Shown: positions 33,194 to 45,478, counted from the first letter of the stretch. The stretch is DNA of 64,000 nt from Anthonomus grandis grandis (GCF_022605725.1 NC_065556.1:4526001-4590000), one strand, 5' to 3'. Made by a program: numbers and translations. The notes: generated by a model not told the origin, from the letters alone.

Positions 33194-33660
33194 TACCATA
33201 GATTTCTCCAAGGTGGAGTAGCCTTATGCAAAGCAAAATAATAGGCGAAGGGTCCTGTTTACTTCACAATCTTTATTTTAGAAATCCCGACGTGTTTCGG
33301 TTGTTAAATCATCGTCATGATATTATCACAAAATGTCCACAAAAAGGTTAAAAACAACGGCACACACATAACATCACAATACATTAATCTAAAAAACAAC
33401 TCATCCAAACAAAAAAGCACCGAATATTTACAAACAATAACGGATTTTGGTGTGTTTTTAAACTTTTTATGGACATTTTGTGATAATATCATGTAAGTTT
33501 TACTTAAATGTTTTTAATTAGTTTATTAGTTTAATAACACCCTTTTATATTTTTACTTACATAGTTTTACCTTGACCATGGTTTAACAACCGAAACGCGT
33601 CGGGATTTTTGAAATAACGATTGTGAAGGACAGGACCCTTCGCCTATTATTTTGTTTTGC
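33194..33660. mobile_element. PLE-end-like foldback, 467 bp
   Basis: It is flanked by a 13-bp direct repeat, ATTAACCGAATAT, at 33181-33193 and 33661-33673. Inside, GGCGAAGGGTCCTGT ... AAATCCCGACGTGTTTCGG and the complement form about 90-bp inverted arms, and a second inverted pair (ATGATATTATCACAAAATGT) lies further in. Each arm carries a GAAAC(A/G)CGTCGGGAT motif, the 3' half of a hammerhead as seen in PLE ends. No coding region. I infer a terminal-repeat-only derivative of a third PLE family. Confidence 0.7.
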
Positions 33661-33673
33661 ATTAACCGAATAT

Positions 33674-34473
33674 ACGTTTATATAGCAAACTATATGTTTA
33701 TTTTTTTATGCAGAATCATCCCCTGAACTTTGTTGCACTTATTCTAAGATCCTGTATTTACACTGTAGAACAAAGAGTGAATTCTGTAGAACCCAGAATA
33801 TAAGTAGTTTTTCTCATCATCATTATTATACTATTTTCAATATTATACTCAGTTATTACCATATTTAAGCATCACATCTGTTCCTATCAGCCCTAAAAAA
33901 TGATAACATACCATAAAAAATAATTGCTAGGTCATGGTTTATGGTAACAAATCAGAAACAAACTCACCGCGCTGAATTCTAAGCCACCCTTCCCTAAAAA
34001 CAATCGATGTAATAAAAATAAAAACATCTCTACGACCTCACCCAAATGAATTCATCATTGTTGAAATATTAATCAATTCCCTCGAAATATTTTTCTATCG
34101 TGACGGAAGCGAGAACTGTCAGTAGCTTACTGCAGTGCATCCCCTTCAAAGAAAAACCACTGTATACACAATTTGCGGTTCCCCTTTGTATCGGCGTCTT
34201 TTCGTGACGCTGACTTGCCAGATTTCAGGGGCAATTTAATAAAGTATTTTCGAGGAACAAAACAAGCAAAAAATAATGGGGCCCTTTTTTCAAGTCATTG
34301 GTTCGAAGAAGGGTAGCTCAGAAATGAAAAGAGCAAGTTTTTATAATCCTTTTTTTTCTTTTTCGTGCGGGATTTTTTTTAGCAGATGGCGTGAAGTACA
34401 TATTTATATCGTAAACATATTTGGTATTAATTGAAAAATTTAATCTTTTATATGTTTTGATGATTGGGTTATG
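33674..34473. other. No gene seen
   Basis: No frames of note; 34080-34260 is less AT-rich than its surroundings but has no recognisable content. Confidence 0.4.
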
Positions 34474-35192
34474 TACACTGTGTCCCAATTTGGTTGTATT
34501 TGCAGGTTATCTCTGTTATTTTTCAAGATAGAGATGTGCGGTTTTCGCGAACCTGTGTCACTTTTTTGTAAAACTTTTATTGCCGCAAACAGAATTGAGA
34601 TACCTTTTTTTGTTTCTGAGATACAGGGTGAAATTGAAAATTTTCACTTTTTGACGACTTGCTCTATCTCACGAACCATATAAATTATAAAAAAAGTAAA
34701 AACTGCTATGGATAGATAATTTTAAATAAAATTCAGTGGCGTAGTCAAAAATTTTATTAAAGGCATTATTTAAGAGATATGACCCAAACTTGCATTTTTT
34801 TAAATAGAACACCCTGTATTTTTTTATACCAATAAATTGCGCTATTTTTTCCGATTAAAATGATATATAACACTTGGTATCTTAAGTCATGATAAATGGC
34901 CAAAATATGCAAAAAAAAACAAATCATAGCGAAAGAAACATTAGTTGGCCATGAAACAGAAAAAAATGAAGTTGGCTGTTTAAAGATGTCAATCATACCG
35001 TGATAGAAGTTTTTATAACCAAATAAAAACCTTTTAATTATATAATATTTAAAAGTCTTAGATACAAAAACTCTTGTTTTAAGCAATTTTATTAAAAAAA
35101 ATATTGTAACAACTGAATAAATTTAACAAAGAACCTTAACAAGCTATTTTTTATTTATTAATTCTACAGTCCTATAAAAAAAATTGTAAAAA

Positions 35193-36139
35193 CTAATTAA
35201 ATTGCTCGAAATGGTTGCCATTTTCCTGAACGCATAATTGGCATAGAGTTGTTATTCTCCGCAAGGCATTTAAAATAATAAGCGGCCTTGCTTGCAAGGC
35301 TTCAAAGGCTTGAACTGTAGCATCCTGAAGTTCTTGCAAATTATGCACCACATTTAAATAAATTTTGTTTTTTAAGAAAGACCAGACAAAAAAGTCCAAA
35401 ACAGAAAGATCCGGTGATCTAGCTGGCCACCTATTTGGAGCGTGGGTACCAATCCATCGATCTTCGAATGTCTCGATTATAAATGGCCTTACTATTTGAG
35501 AATTATGAGCTGGCGCCCCATCTTGCTGAAAATATATGCCATTTAAAAATGCCAACGGTATCTCATCTAGAAGTTCTGGTAAAATCCGCTGCAATATTTC
35601 CAGATATCTGGCTGCTGTTAAAGTGTGTTCATAAAAAACATACTTTACTTTAGTGCCCAAAATAAAGCATGATACACTAAATCCAAATCTGCCCTGTTGT
35701 TGGCGTTCCCATAATAAGTATGGATTCTGAGTGTACCAATGCCTATTATTATGACGGTTAAAAATTCCAGTGCAACTTATATAACTTATATAACTTATAT
35801 AACTTATATAACTTCATCGGACCATATAACTTTTCTGGCAAAATTTGGAACAATTCGAGTTTGCTCTAAAAACCAATTGCAAAAAACTATTCGCCTTTGC
35901 GCATCCCCGGGATGTAATTGTTGAACTATGTTAACTTTGTATGGTTTATATTTATATTTTTTTAATATTCGCTGTGTTTGACTCTTTGACACTCCTACAT
36001 TAGTTTCAATATTTCGACAGGAATTTGAATGATTTGCCTCAACACTTGCTAAAACCGCAATTTCATTATTTTCCTGATTTTGCCTATGGTAATTTTTATT
36101 TCTTGGCTTTGTAAATGATCCATTATTAATCAAACTCAT
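35193..36139 (-). pseudogene. Mariner-like transposase, family C
   Basis: The N-terminal frame (36139-35804) has a helix-turn-helix part (VGVSKSQTQRILKKYKYKPY) and ends at KVIWSDE, the first catalytic Asp-Glu. There a 9-bp tandem repeat breaks the frame. The second frame (to TAA at 35193) has GIYFQQDGAPAHNS (second Asp), WPARSPDLSVLDFFVW (third Asp), and the tail CVQENGNHFEQFN. All three catalytic Asp codons are present. Apart from the repeat-bearing region (35661-35803) both frames are open, so the damage is recent and localised. Confidence 0.9.
35774..35814. repeat. 9-bp tandem repeat inside a transposase gene
   Basis: About four and a half units of AACTTATAT. Read as coding strand each unit gives GTT ATA TAA, adding a stop per unit directly after the first catalytic motif. 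Confidence 0.9.
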
Positions 36140-36967
36140 TTTTATTCTCCGAAAAAAAGACTTGTTTGGTTGACGCCTTTCATGATATCTTAGAAAAATT
36201 GTTTTAAGTATAATAGCAAATATTAGGTAACGACACTAACACATACCTGTTTAAATACAAATCGGATGCCCTGTCACTATTTTCTTGGCACTCAATAAAA
36301 CAAGCTATCATGTCATATTTGTGACTGTTTTCAAAATTATTAGTCATTCTTAAAAATTACGCTCTATCCCTTAAGAAAAATACTAAAATATTTGCTTAAA
36401 AACTTTCGTTCGAAATAAATAAATTCTAAACAATTATTGACAGCTTCATAGTGACATCTTTAAACAGCCAACTTCAATTTTTTCTGTTTCATGGCCAACT
36501 AATGTTTTTTCGCTATGATTTGTTTTTTTTGCATGTTTTGGCCATTTATCATGACTTAAGATACCAAGTGTTATATATCATTTTAATCGGAAAAAATAGC
36601 GCAATTTATTGGTATGAAAAAATACAGGGTGTTCCATTTAAAAAAATGCAAGTTTGGGTCATATCTCTTAAATAATGCCTTTAATAAAATTTTTGACTAC
36701 GCCACTGAATTTTATTTAAAATTATCTATCCATAGCAGTTTTTACTTTTTTTATAACTTATATGGTTCGTGAGATAGAGCAAGTCGTCAAAAAGTGAAAA
36801 TTTTCAATTTCACCCTGTATCTCAGAAACAAAAAAAGGTATCTCAATTCTGTTTGCGGCAATAAAAGTTTTACAAAAAAGTGACACAGGTTCGCGAAAAC
36901 CGCACATCTCTATCTTGAAAAATAACAGAGATAACCTGCAAATACAACCAAATTGGGACACAGTGTA

Positions 36968-38275
36968 CAATTAAATCATAAATTTTTATTTATATAGGTT
37001 GTAGCCAATTTTTTTACCCTAAGGATATTTTTAACCACACATAAGCACGGGACCTATTTGTCAGGTAAGCAGGGTAGTGGGTGGATGATCTCTCGCGTCC
37101 TTACACCTACTGATTTCCGCCCTGGACGCATCGAATCAAATACACGCTAGTAAAATACTTTATATACATCACTTATATTAATAAAAATAATTATTTCTGT
37201 TTAAGAAATTGTTTATATTTAAATTGAAATTATTTGAGTAAAAAATAATACGGGCCTGAAAACCTGAAACTGAAAATAACGCTAAAACGCTACGTTGTAA
37301 TTTTTTTTAAATAATTTTTTGTACCAACTTACAGAAAAGGGTTTGCTGGATGCCTAAAACTGCTTTAAAATATGGTGTGAAGTCTACTATTATATTTTAA
37401 CTTGCCTTGAAGATGCCAATATTTAATTAAAAAATGCATATACTTCTTAAGTTTTACTACATTTCTCATATAGTTTTAGGCATGTATCAATCCTTTATCT
37501 GAAATATAAAAAAAAAAATAAGCCGAAAAGTGCAACGGTGTCGAAAGAAAACGATATATGCAAAACCCCTAAAAAGCAATTTTCGTGGACCTGGGAAGCG
37601 GAGCCTTAAACACGTTTTTACTGCCGACATTTTAGTGACGCTTCTACTGACCTATTCATTAAATATTCTAGACCAAAAAATGCGATGTTATTTAATGCGA
37701 CATTCTGATTTAACAGACATATTTATATCTATTTTTTTTATTCAAAGGTAATTTAATTTTCACTCAAAGGTGAACATTCTATAGGAGAACTTAGACAAAA
37801 TGCAATTAAATATAAAAAATTGCTAGGTTAGGTAGTTTTTTTATTTAAAATTAAGGTACTGAAATTCAAAAAGCAAAAAGCCATTCTAAACACTTTTTAT
37901 TCTTTTTTTTAGTATTCATACATCACCTTCTTGATAATTAAATGGTTATTTCAAAAGACTAGTGCGTCACATAATAAAAAAGTAAGAATTTATAAAAACA
38001 TTATTCTGAAACAAAATTAAATACAACAGTCGTTTAAACTATTATTTATGCAAAAGTTACTAAAATGAATACAAAGCATAAATATTAGGGGGAGTATGGA
38101 GAATATCGACCACTTAAGAAAAAATAATTTCTATTAATAATATATTAGGTATTATTAATAGAATAGGAAGGCATATGAAGGTATAAAATAAACATAGTTC
38201 TGGAAAACAAATTACCTTATAAACTAAATAAACTTAAATATAATATACTCAAATAAACACTGAAAAATTACCACT
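36968..38275. other. No gene seen; probable 3' flank of the pogo element
   Basis: Frames here (37530-37751) lack family features. A GGGGGAGTATGGAGAATATC stretch at about 38090 could be near a transposon end but has no partner in the window. Confidence 0.35.
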
Positions 38276-40097
38276 TTAGGGTTGGCAAAAATGACATATA
38301 TACACCTGTGTGATTTCCACCCCGGCACATTCAGCGTGCGAAGATTTTCCACAAGGACAGGTCACCCACCATTCCTTATCTTTTCCAAATTCCGTACATA
38401 TGATGCATGGTTCAGTCGCTTCTTCCAGTTTTTGTACTTTCTTTGTATTCTTTTTTTCTTCATTCTAATTACCACTGCTTATCATTTTTCTTTTCGTTCC
38501 TTTAGCTTCTACTTCTTTCTTTCTGGCTTTCATTTTGTCCTTAACTTCCAATTCTTCTTTGTTGGGAGTTAAAGTAAAGAATTGAGAGTGCCGTTTCTTT
38601 TGGTTATTTTCTACCGATCTTAAAAAGCGTGGCATTGGTTGAATATCTTCAAATGAGATAGTTGTACCAATGGTCCTGCCTGGTTCATTATCGGTGTCCT
38701 CATCGGTGAAAGAGATTAGACTTGCTTTGGAATCGCTGGAATCACTATCACTTTTATTTTGCTGTGGCTTCTTGAACTGACACAATCCAGATGGCCCTGG
38801 TTGAGGTTCGTTCATATCAGTAGTTGATGGGCATATGTTTTTTTTTTCTTTGTCGATATTGTTATGTTTCTTGCCTAATGTTGTTTTACATTTTCTTGTG
38901 TTTCGTTTCCTTCCTCTTCTTCAATGATAACAAATTCTTCTTCATTTTTTACCTTTCGATTAATTGGGAATATTCCTGTGGTCTCAAATCCTTTTACACC
39001 TTTTTCTATTGCAGCTGTTTTTTTGTGCTTTTTTAAAAAATTCAGCAATATCTGTCTGATCAATTTTTTGATAATTTCGAGCTTTTAAAAAATAATCACA
39101 CTCACGATTATACGCGGTTTTTAAGGGCCCAAAAAAGCAAACATCTAATGGCTGCAACCTGTGTGATGTGTGAAGAGGTAGGGTTACTATGTCTATTCCA
39201 TTTTCTCTACAAAAGTTGTAGACATTTAATGTGCAATGGCTGTAATGATTGTCGATAATAAGTAAGACCCTATCATTAATTGAGCACTTAGTGTGTGTAG
39301 CAAAATGTTGAAGCCACTCCAAAAAGAGATCTTCATTGATCCACCCATTTTTAGAATATTTGTAAATTGCATTTACTGGGCCATTTTTTGTAAGCTGATT
39401 CTTCATTCTTGCTCTGCCAAATATAAACATAGAGGGAATATAGTCCCCCGCAGCACTCATGGCACAAAGCACAGTAACTAGTTTGCCACGCTCCCCACTC
39501 GTAATGGCGTCAACTTGACGTTGTCCTTTGACAGCTAGAATTTTGGAAGGAATATGAACAGGAGTTATTCCAGTTTCATCTGCATTGTAAATGCGGTCAG
39601 CTCTGTATTTATGCTTTTCATACGCTTGAGAGAAATTTGTAAAAAATAAATCAACTTCTTTCTTGTTAAATCCCTTAACTCGATTTAGCGATGTACTTTC
39701 AGGTTTTCTAAGGGAGATCTGAGGATCACGTTTCAAGAAACCATAATACCAATCATTGCCACATACTTCTTTTTCCTTATTGAAGTTATTAGGTATATTA
39801 TTAGATTATGCAAATTGAAACGCAATCTTCTTGACTTGAAACCTAGACAACCCATAAAACATTTTAGACATTTTAATTATATAGTTTGCTAGATCTTCCT
39901 CTTGAACTTCTGTCTGCCTTCCAAGGCGCTTTTTTACATTATTAACTTTTCCCTTAAGACGGTCTTGTAGAGTTCCATAGGGCACATTATAGGTTCTGGC
40001 GGCCTTCCTTATGCCTAAAGTATTATTTTGAACGGCAATTATGGCTGACGTCATGTCTTCAATATTCCAGGAAGCTCGATTAGTTTTCCTGTGGTGA
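38276..40097 (-). pseudogene. Pogo/Tigger-like transposase with C-terminal Cys/His finger
   Basis: The N-terminus (RKTNRASWNIEDM ... GIRKAARTYNVPYGTLQDRL) is a pipsqueak-type helix-turn-helix. A stop and frame change at about 39800 lead to WYYGFLKRDPQISLRKPE (second DNA-binding half). The DDE_1 core follows: RIYNADETG (first Asp), VLLIIDNHYSHC (second Asp), PLHTSHRLQPLDVCFFGPLK (third). After a frameshift near 39000 (GFETTGIFPINRKV) comes a Ser/Asp-rich region and a PHD-like finger, CIIC ... CPCGKSSHAEC ... CHFC, ending at TAA 38276-38278. The 5' end is cut at the neighbouring DDE element. Ancestral length was about 600 residues. Confidence 0.88.
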
Positions 40098-41644
40098 AAA
40101 TGGCTTTTATTGGCGAAAGTGTCAGAATAAAAGAAAGATTTTAATGGAGCGACCCAATATTTTATCTTTAAGGTAACATGATTTCTTAGATACCTTAAGG
40201 TTTTACCAATAACATCTTTAAGGTATAAATACCTAAGAGAAATAAAAAAACACCGAGCCGAAGGTCGCAATATTGTCTATTTGGATGAAACTTGGATAGA
40301 CAATGACCTAACGTTTAAAAAATGCTGGCAGAGTGAGACTGTTACTGGAGTGGTTAGCAATATATCTTCAACAGGTACAAATTGATTATACTTATTTAAA
40401 TAATAATTTAAATTATACATATTATGTAGGCATTAGATTATATACAGGGTATTTGGTTCACCGACGTATAACTTAAAACAGGTGATTCTATAGGTCATTT
40501 CTGACAAATTAATCCCTCTAGGGGTCGAAAATTAACGGTCTCCGAAATTACAGCTTTTTAAGTTTTTTTTTTTCTTTCTATGCATCTTAAGAAGAAAAAA
40601 AATCCTATTGAATTACATAGTAATAATTATATAGTAATTACTTGTACTAGTAATATTGGAAAAATAAAAATTTGACTTATCTTTATTAATTATTTCTTTA
40701 ATTTTGAAAGATTAACAATTTTATTTTAATTTAAAATGTCTCTCAGCTTTCTAGTTTAAAAAATATATTATTCTAGAATCAACTGTTTCTAGATATATAT
40801 TATATAGATAGGTCGGTGTACCAAACACCCTGTAGGTATTTGTTATTTTAGGTCGGCTTATCGTGGTACATGCCGGTTCGGAAAATGGCTTTGTTAATAA
40901 TGCCTGTCTTATATTTAAGGCAGGACTTACGACAGGAGATTATCATGGCCAAATGAATAAAGCCAATTTTACTCGATGGCTTGAAGAAAAACTTCTTCCC
41001 AACATCCCTGCCAACTCAGTCATTGTGTTTGACAATGCTCCATACCACTCGGCCCAAGAAGATAAAACACCTACTCGATCAGCGTTAAAAATGCAAATGG
41101 TGGATTGGTTATCAAGAAAGGGTAGCTATATATAATACATACATATTATGTACATACATACTATACGTAAAATATATTTTTAGGCATAGAACATGATCCT
41201 AAATTGAGGAAAGATGACCTCTATAACCTAATATTGCTTCACAGGCCTCCAATAAATCAAAAAAAATATATAATTGACCGAATAATTAAATCACACGGGC
41301 ATATTCCACTCCGAACCCCTCCATATATGTGTGAACTCAACCCGATAGAATTGGCTTGGGCAAAGCTCAAATATATAATAAGGAGTCGGAACACAACTGG
41401 AGATTTTTCCATAAGGGCCTTAAAGGAGGTGTGTGAGGAAGCCATGTCTTTAATTACGATTGAAGACTGGCAAAAATTTACAAGACATGTTCAAGATATT
41501 GAAAATAAGTTTTGGGAAGCTGATGAAATTGTGGAGGAAATTGAACCAATAATTATTACATTACCCCATGATGACAGTGATACTGATACTGATGACGATG
41601 ATGAAGATAATGACAATAGTGATACTGATAACGATGCAGGCTGA
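40098..41644 (+). pseudogene. Spliced IS630/DDE_3-type transposase, copy 2, 5'-truncated
   Basis: It opens mid-protein at FYWRKCQNKRKILMERPNIL. A 49-bp GT...AG-like insert follows SLR. Exons then run to 40374, 40852-41121 and 41184-41644, with GT-AG introns 40375-40851 and 41122-41183, keeping phase at STG/RLIV and RKG/IEHD. YLDETWIDND has the first Asp, VIVFDNAPYHS the second, ELNPIELAWAKLK the Glu. By my count 84 residues separate the second Asp from the Glu. The C-terminus is a run of Asp/Ser/Thr (DSDTDTDDDDEDNDNSD). From 40198 on the exons are open. Only the DNA-binding N-terminus is missing, lost at the junction with the pogo gene at 40097. Confidence 0.85.
40443..40834. mobile_element. 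MITE within the transposase intron, 392 bp
   Basis: The ends are TACAGGGTATTTGGTTCACC and the complement of TACAGGGTGTTTGGTACACC, two mismatches in 23, within the 40375-40851 intron. No frame. The splice sites on both sides remain. Confidence 0.82.
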
Positions 41645-43071
41645 GATATCAAGACGTAAAAGAATAATCTACCTACGTTTTTCTATCCCTCTTATAAACG
41701 TTTTATGCAAAGTAATAAAATGATGATGAAAAGGATATAACAAGTACTAGCCAACAAGCAGAGACACGTGTCGGCGATTAGTATCTTTTATTTTTCTCTG
41801 CTTTGTTTTGCGAATATCTCCAATATTTTTTTTGTTTAGATTTTTTCGCGCTACCTAATATAGCTTAAATTAAAGGTACTAATGAAGAATGAAATAATTT
41901 AAAATTTTGTACTGTAACTTACGGCCTATAGATTTATACATTTGTAAATATCATGTAAGACCAAACAATTAGATATTGCATTTACCGCACACCTATATAT
42001 TTAAGATTATTTGTTTCTTGTTATATTTTTATCAATATTGTCTTATGATATTCTAACGTTATGTAATGCACTTTATAAGTTTTTGTTTATGTACTTTTAT
42101 GCTAAATTTCGTTTTTTTAATGTAAAACTTCTGGATATTTCATTAGATTGAGTTATGCTGGTAGTAATAACGAATTCCATATCTAAAGGTAAACAAAAAG
42201 AAGTTAAATTACTGTACTAAACCGTTTATTAGGTGGTATTGGCTTAGTAGTAGTAGTAGTAGTACTAGTTATAATTTTGGTATGATTTTGTGTGTATAAT
42301 ATAAGGGCCTTGGTGAATCTAACTAACATTTTCCACCGTGGCGTGGTGGGGAAAATATCATAGATTTTACTTTAAAATATCATAATTCAACACTCTAAAA
42401 AGAGACCTATGAATATTGTATAATGAATATGAATATTGACCTTCAATTTCAACTCTAGCTGGGTTGCCTCGCCGTCGGACCCCAGTACCTTCTGGAGATG
42501 TCCGGCTCACTAACCCAAACATTCTTCAGTTTTAAATGTGGCATGCTGAACGGTTGATAAATAGGTTTCAACAGTAAACAGAAATTTAATGATCTTATTA
42601 TAAAAAAATTTAATGTTTAAACAGCATAATTCGGATTATCTGACGTGCTCTTTCCCTCGCGATATCCAGGCATCGAGTACGGCACTCTTACTAAACTAAG
42701 TAGGTGTATTACAAATTTTGTGTTTTCTTTACTTTTCTTTTATCTCAAACTTCCCTAATCTTGTCTGTCAGGCGTAATCGAGGTGGGTTACGAAAATATA
42801 CGAACCATATGTACAATGTACATATATCATATCTAAAGCATTTTTTTATTACATATTTACAAATAAAATATTTTAGAAGACCTTAATATCTTACCTACAA
42901 ATACCTATTTTAAAATTAGAACCAAACCATATTTTTTAATATTTAATACATTCAAATCTGTGTAATCGGTTTATAACATTTCGCACGTCACTGGCCATTT
43001 CATGAATGAAATGAGGCGGGTCTAGTCTACAACGACGTTCCCCGCACCGATACCGCTTAGCTACAGATGGT
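41645..43071. other. No gene seen; DDE element 3' flank
   Basis: Contains a short (TAG)n run at about 42246-42264 and the 42960-43075 stretch that resembles 26815-26925. No convincing frame. Confidence 0.4.
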
Positions 43072-43426
43072 TGGGCAGACTTTAGATATTGGAGCAATGA
43101 AAATCCTCATGCATTTGTAGAAGGGCATACCCAGTACCCTCAAAAAATTAATGTATGGGCAGGCATTTTAGGAAGTAAAGTGATTGGGCCATTATTCATT
43201 AACGGAAATTTAAATGGAGACATTTATTTGGATATGTTGAAAAATACCATCAATCCGCTGAATCCATTGAAAACCAAATCGATGATGATGGAAACCCTAT
43301 ACTTGATGAGGCTGAAATATATTTCCAGCAAAACGGCGCTGCTCCTCACTATGTTCTTGCCGTTCGGCAATGGCTATACAACGAGTTTCCAGATAAATGG
43401 ATAGGGCAAAGGGGGCCTATAGAATG
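43072..43426 (+). pseudogene. Mariner-like transposase, middle part (family B)
   Basis: WADFRYWSNENPHAFVEGHT, NVWAGILGSKVIGPLFINGN, then after a frameshift EIYFQQNGAAPHYVLAVRQW, where the second catalytic Asp is Asn, ending in GPIEW. The end overlaps the start of the family B piece at 22529. Missing both ends. Confidence 0.75.
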
Positions 43427-45354
43427 GTGTTGCATTTTTTTGTTCCCTTAGCATCATCTTAAAAAAATACTACATACTTTCTTTTTATTTAGTTTACTTT
43501 AATTTGGAAAGAATATTGTTTATTAATTATTCTAATTTATTTATGTTAATCTCGGCAACATCGCTTTCGGAGGTATCCGTAATTTAAACAAAGTATGTAC
43601 TGTGTGTTGCCTAAAAGCTCAAGGGACTTTTAAATAATTAAATGGACTCTTGAAGTACTTTTAATTTATTTCGACATTATTAAACCTGTTTTTTATATTG
43701 TGTTACATATTTTATTATTAACAACACAGTTTACGTTTGTATTTAAGTATTTTATTATCAAAAAATGCATAAACAAAATCCAGTCTAACTTGACCTTGCT
43801 TTAAACAATCAGCGCATATCGATCTTTTATTGGGTTAAGGTTCAGAGTTGCCATATTGTGCTGGAACGGAAAAGCGGCTGATCTTATTATTTTCAATATT
43901 CAAAATGAATTAAAATCATTATCATTATTGATTGAGAATCATATCATTATTGAAGGATTTTGATAGATCCTGGTTTATGTTCTTCAGTCGTACATAATTA
44001 TTTATGTAGATTTCCTAGCAGCTCTATTCCTTTTCCTGGTAAAAGGTACGTTGGCAACAACGGCAATGGTTCGGTGGTGGGAGGTCACCAAGCACCAAGG
44101 TGAACCTTGATGCCCATCCATCTTTCTTCGGCGTGCGACCGAAGATCTGACAAGTCGTTCTAATTTTGCCTAGAAAAAAGGGCGAATCAAGTAAAGTTTT
44201 CCATTTCGGGATGTGTTAATATTTTAAATTTACTTATTTTTCGCACTGCATCTACCGATGTAGTTTTCCTTTTGCTGACGGGCGTGGTTTATCTGATTTC
44301 GTGATTTTTGAGTTTTCCCATGACATCACGTAAGTAGCACGTGGTTCCTTTGTAAGTGTCTTTAAATCAGGTATTCCTTCCTTTATTTAGAGATTCCTTC
44401 GGCCTGCGTTGCTGCCCAATCAACTTTAACGAATGTTGATAATTCTACGCCACAAAATATCTTTGATTGGTATTTTTGGGGGGTCCTTCTTACTTATTGC
44501 TTAGTCCTTAGTCCTTATGTCATTTTGTCTACTTTTATCTGTCCCAACCACGTGATTGCTGCCATACTGCCTGACGCCAATTTCGACGCCGAGCCCTGCC
44601 TTCAATCTTTGCTGATTGCTGCCATACAGTTGACGGTGTCATACATCACGCTCAAGGCCGAGTCAACGCCTTGACGCAATTTTCAACGCCGAGCCCTGCC
44701 TTCAACCCTTGCTGCTTCCAGACTGCTGACCTTCATCCTCATCCACCTAAGGCCATGCCTTCAGGCCTGTCAATCGCTGGATAATGCTTCCCTAGCATTC
44801 CTACGCAGTAACGCTGAGCAGGAAGTGTTTAAGCTGCGTGGCGGAGTTAGTAAAATTTCATCATACTTATATGAACTTGGTTTAATGATTTATTTATTCT
44901 ATTTTGATTGATTGTAGTATTTATTTTTGTTGGTACACATATTTTGATGTATAAGTAGCCCTGTGCGTACTGTCTATTTAATCCTTTTTTCCTGCGCAGA
45001 GAATTCATGAATTTTCCCCAGGTTTAACGTCATATAATTAATGTCATATTCCCATTTTAATTTAATATAAACCCATAGAGCTACACGTTTTCTTTATGAT
45101 ATTTGAGTGTTACTATCACTATTTTCAGTATCTTTTTTATCAATTTTTTTTATCACTATCACACCACCATTTGTAAATAGTTGTAAGTATTTTATTGACC
45201 GCACGGAATGCAATGTTTCAGTTGACATCTAGGGTATAAAATAAATTTTGTTAAAAAATTAAAATAAACCGTTTCACTTGAATTTATATTGCTTATATTA
45301 TATTGCTTTAAAAAAAACATAATTAAGTTTCTTGATTTACTTTGGGGCAATGGG
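43427..45354. other. No gene seen; GC-richer patch with duplication
   Basis: From about 44040 to 44850 the base composition is clearly less AT-rich. ACGCCGAGCCCTGCCTTCAA occurs at about 44586 and 44684, and GATTGCTGCCATAC at about 44553 and 44609. There are no long frames. It could be an unrecognised LTR or host noncoding sequence. Confidence 0.45.
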
Positions 45355-45478
45355 TGAAAGGGGGTGAAGTAATTTTAGGTAAGAAAGTTGTCCTCCTTGA
45401 CAAACCTTTTGACGTATTTCGGCGTTTTTTTTTTTAAACAGTGGTTTTCGATAAGTTTTCAAATGAACACCCTGTATA
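45355..45478 (+). repeat. Mariner family B terminal fragment
   Basis: Close match to 23067-23215, ending AAATGAACACCCTGTATA. No transposase adjoins it, so it is a terminal relic or a MITE piece. Confidence 0.7.

Larger units (their letters stand above)
34476..36965 (-). mobile_element. Mariner-like transposon with about 515-bp inverted repeats (family C)
   Basis: The left TIR (34476-34991) and right TIR (36452-36965) are near-identical inverted copies, starting CACTGTGTCCCAATTTGGTT, with TA at both outer edges (34474-34475 and 36966-36967). A single transposase gene lies between, on the minus strand. Such long TIRs are far above the 20-30 bp usual for mariner. High TIR similarity suggests a recent copy or gene conversion between arms. 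Confidence 0.92.

Noticed and set aside
38824..39036. Phenylalanine-rich plus-strand frame resembling a membrane protein
   Set aside because: It is the reverse of the Glu/Lys-rich end of the pogo gene, which explains the hydrophobic look.
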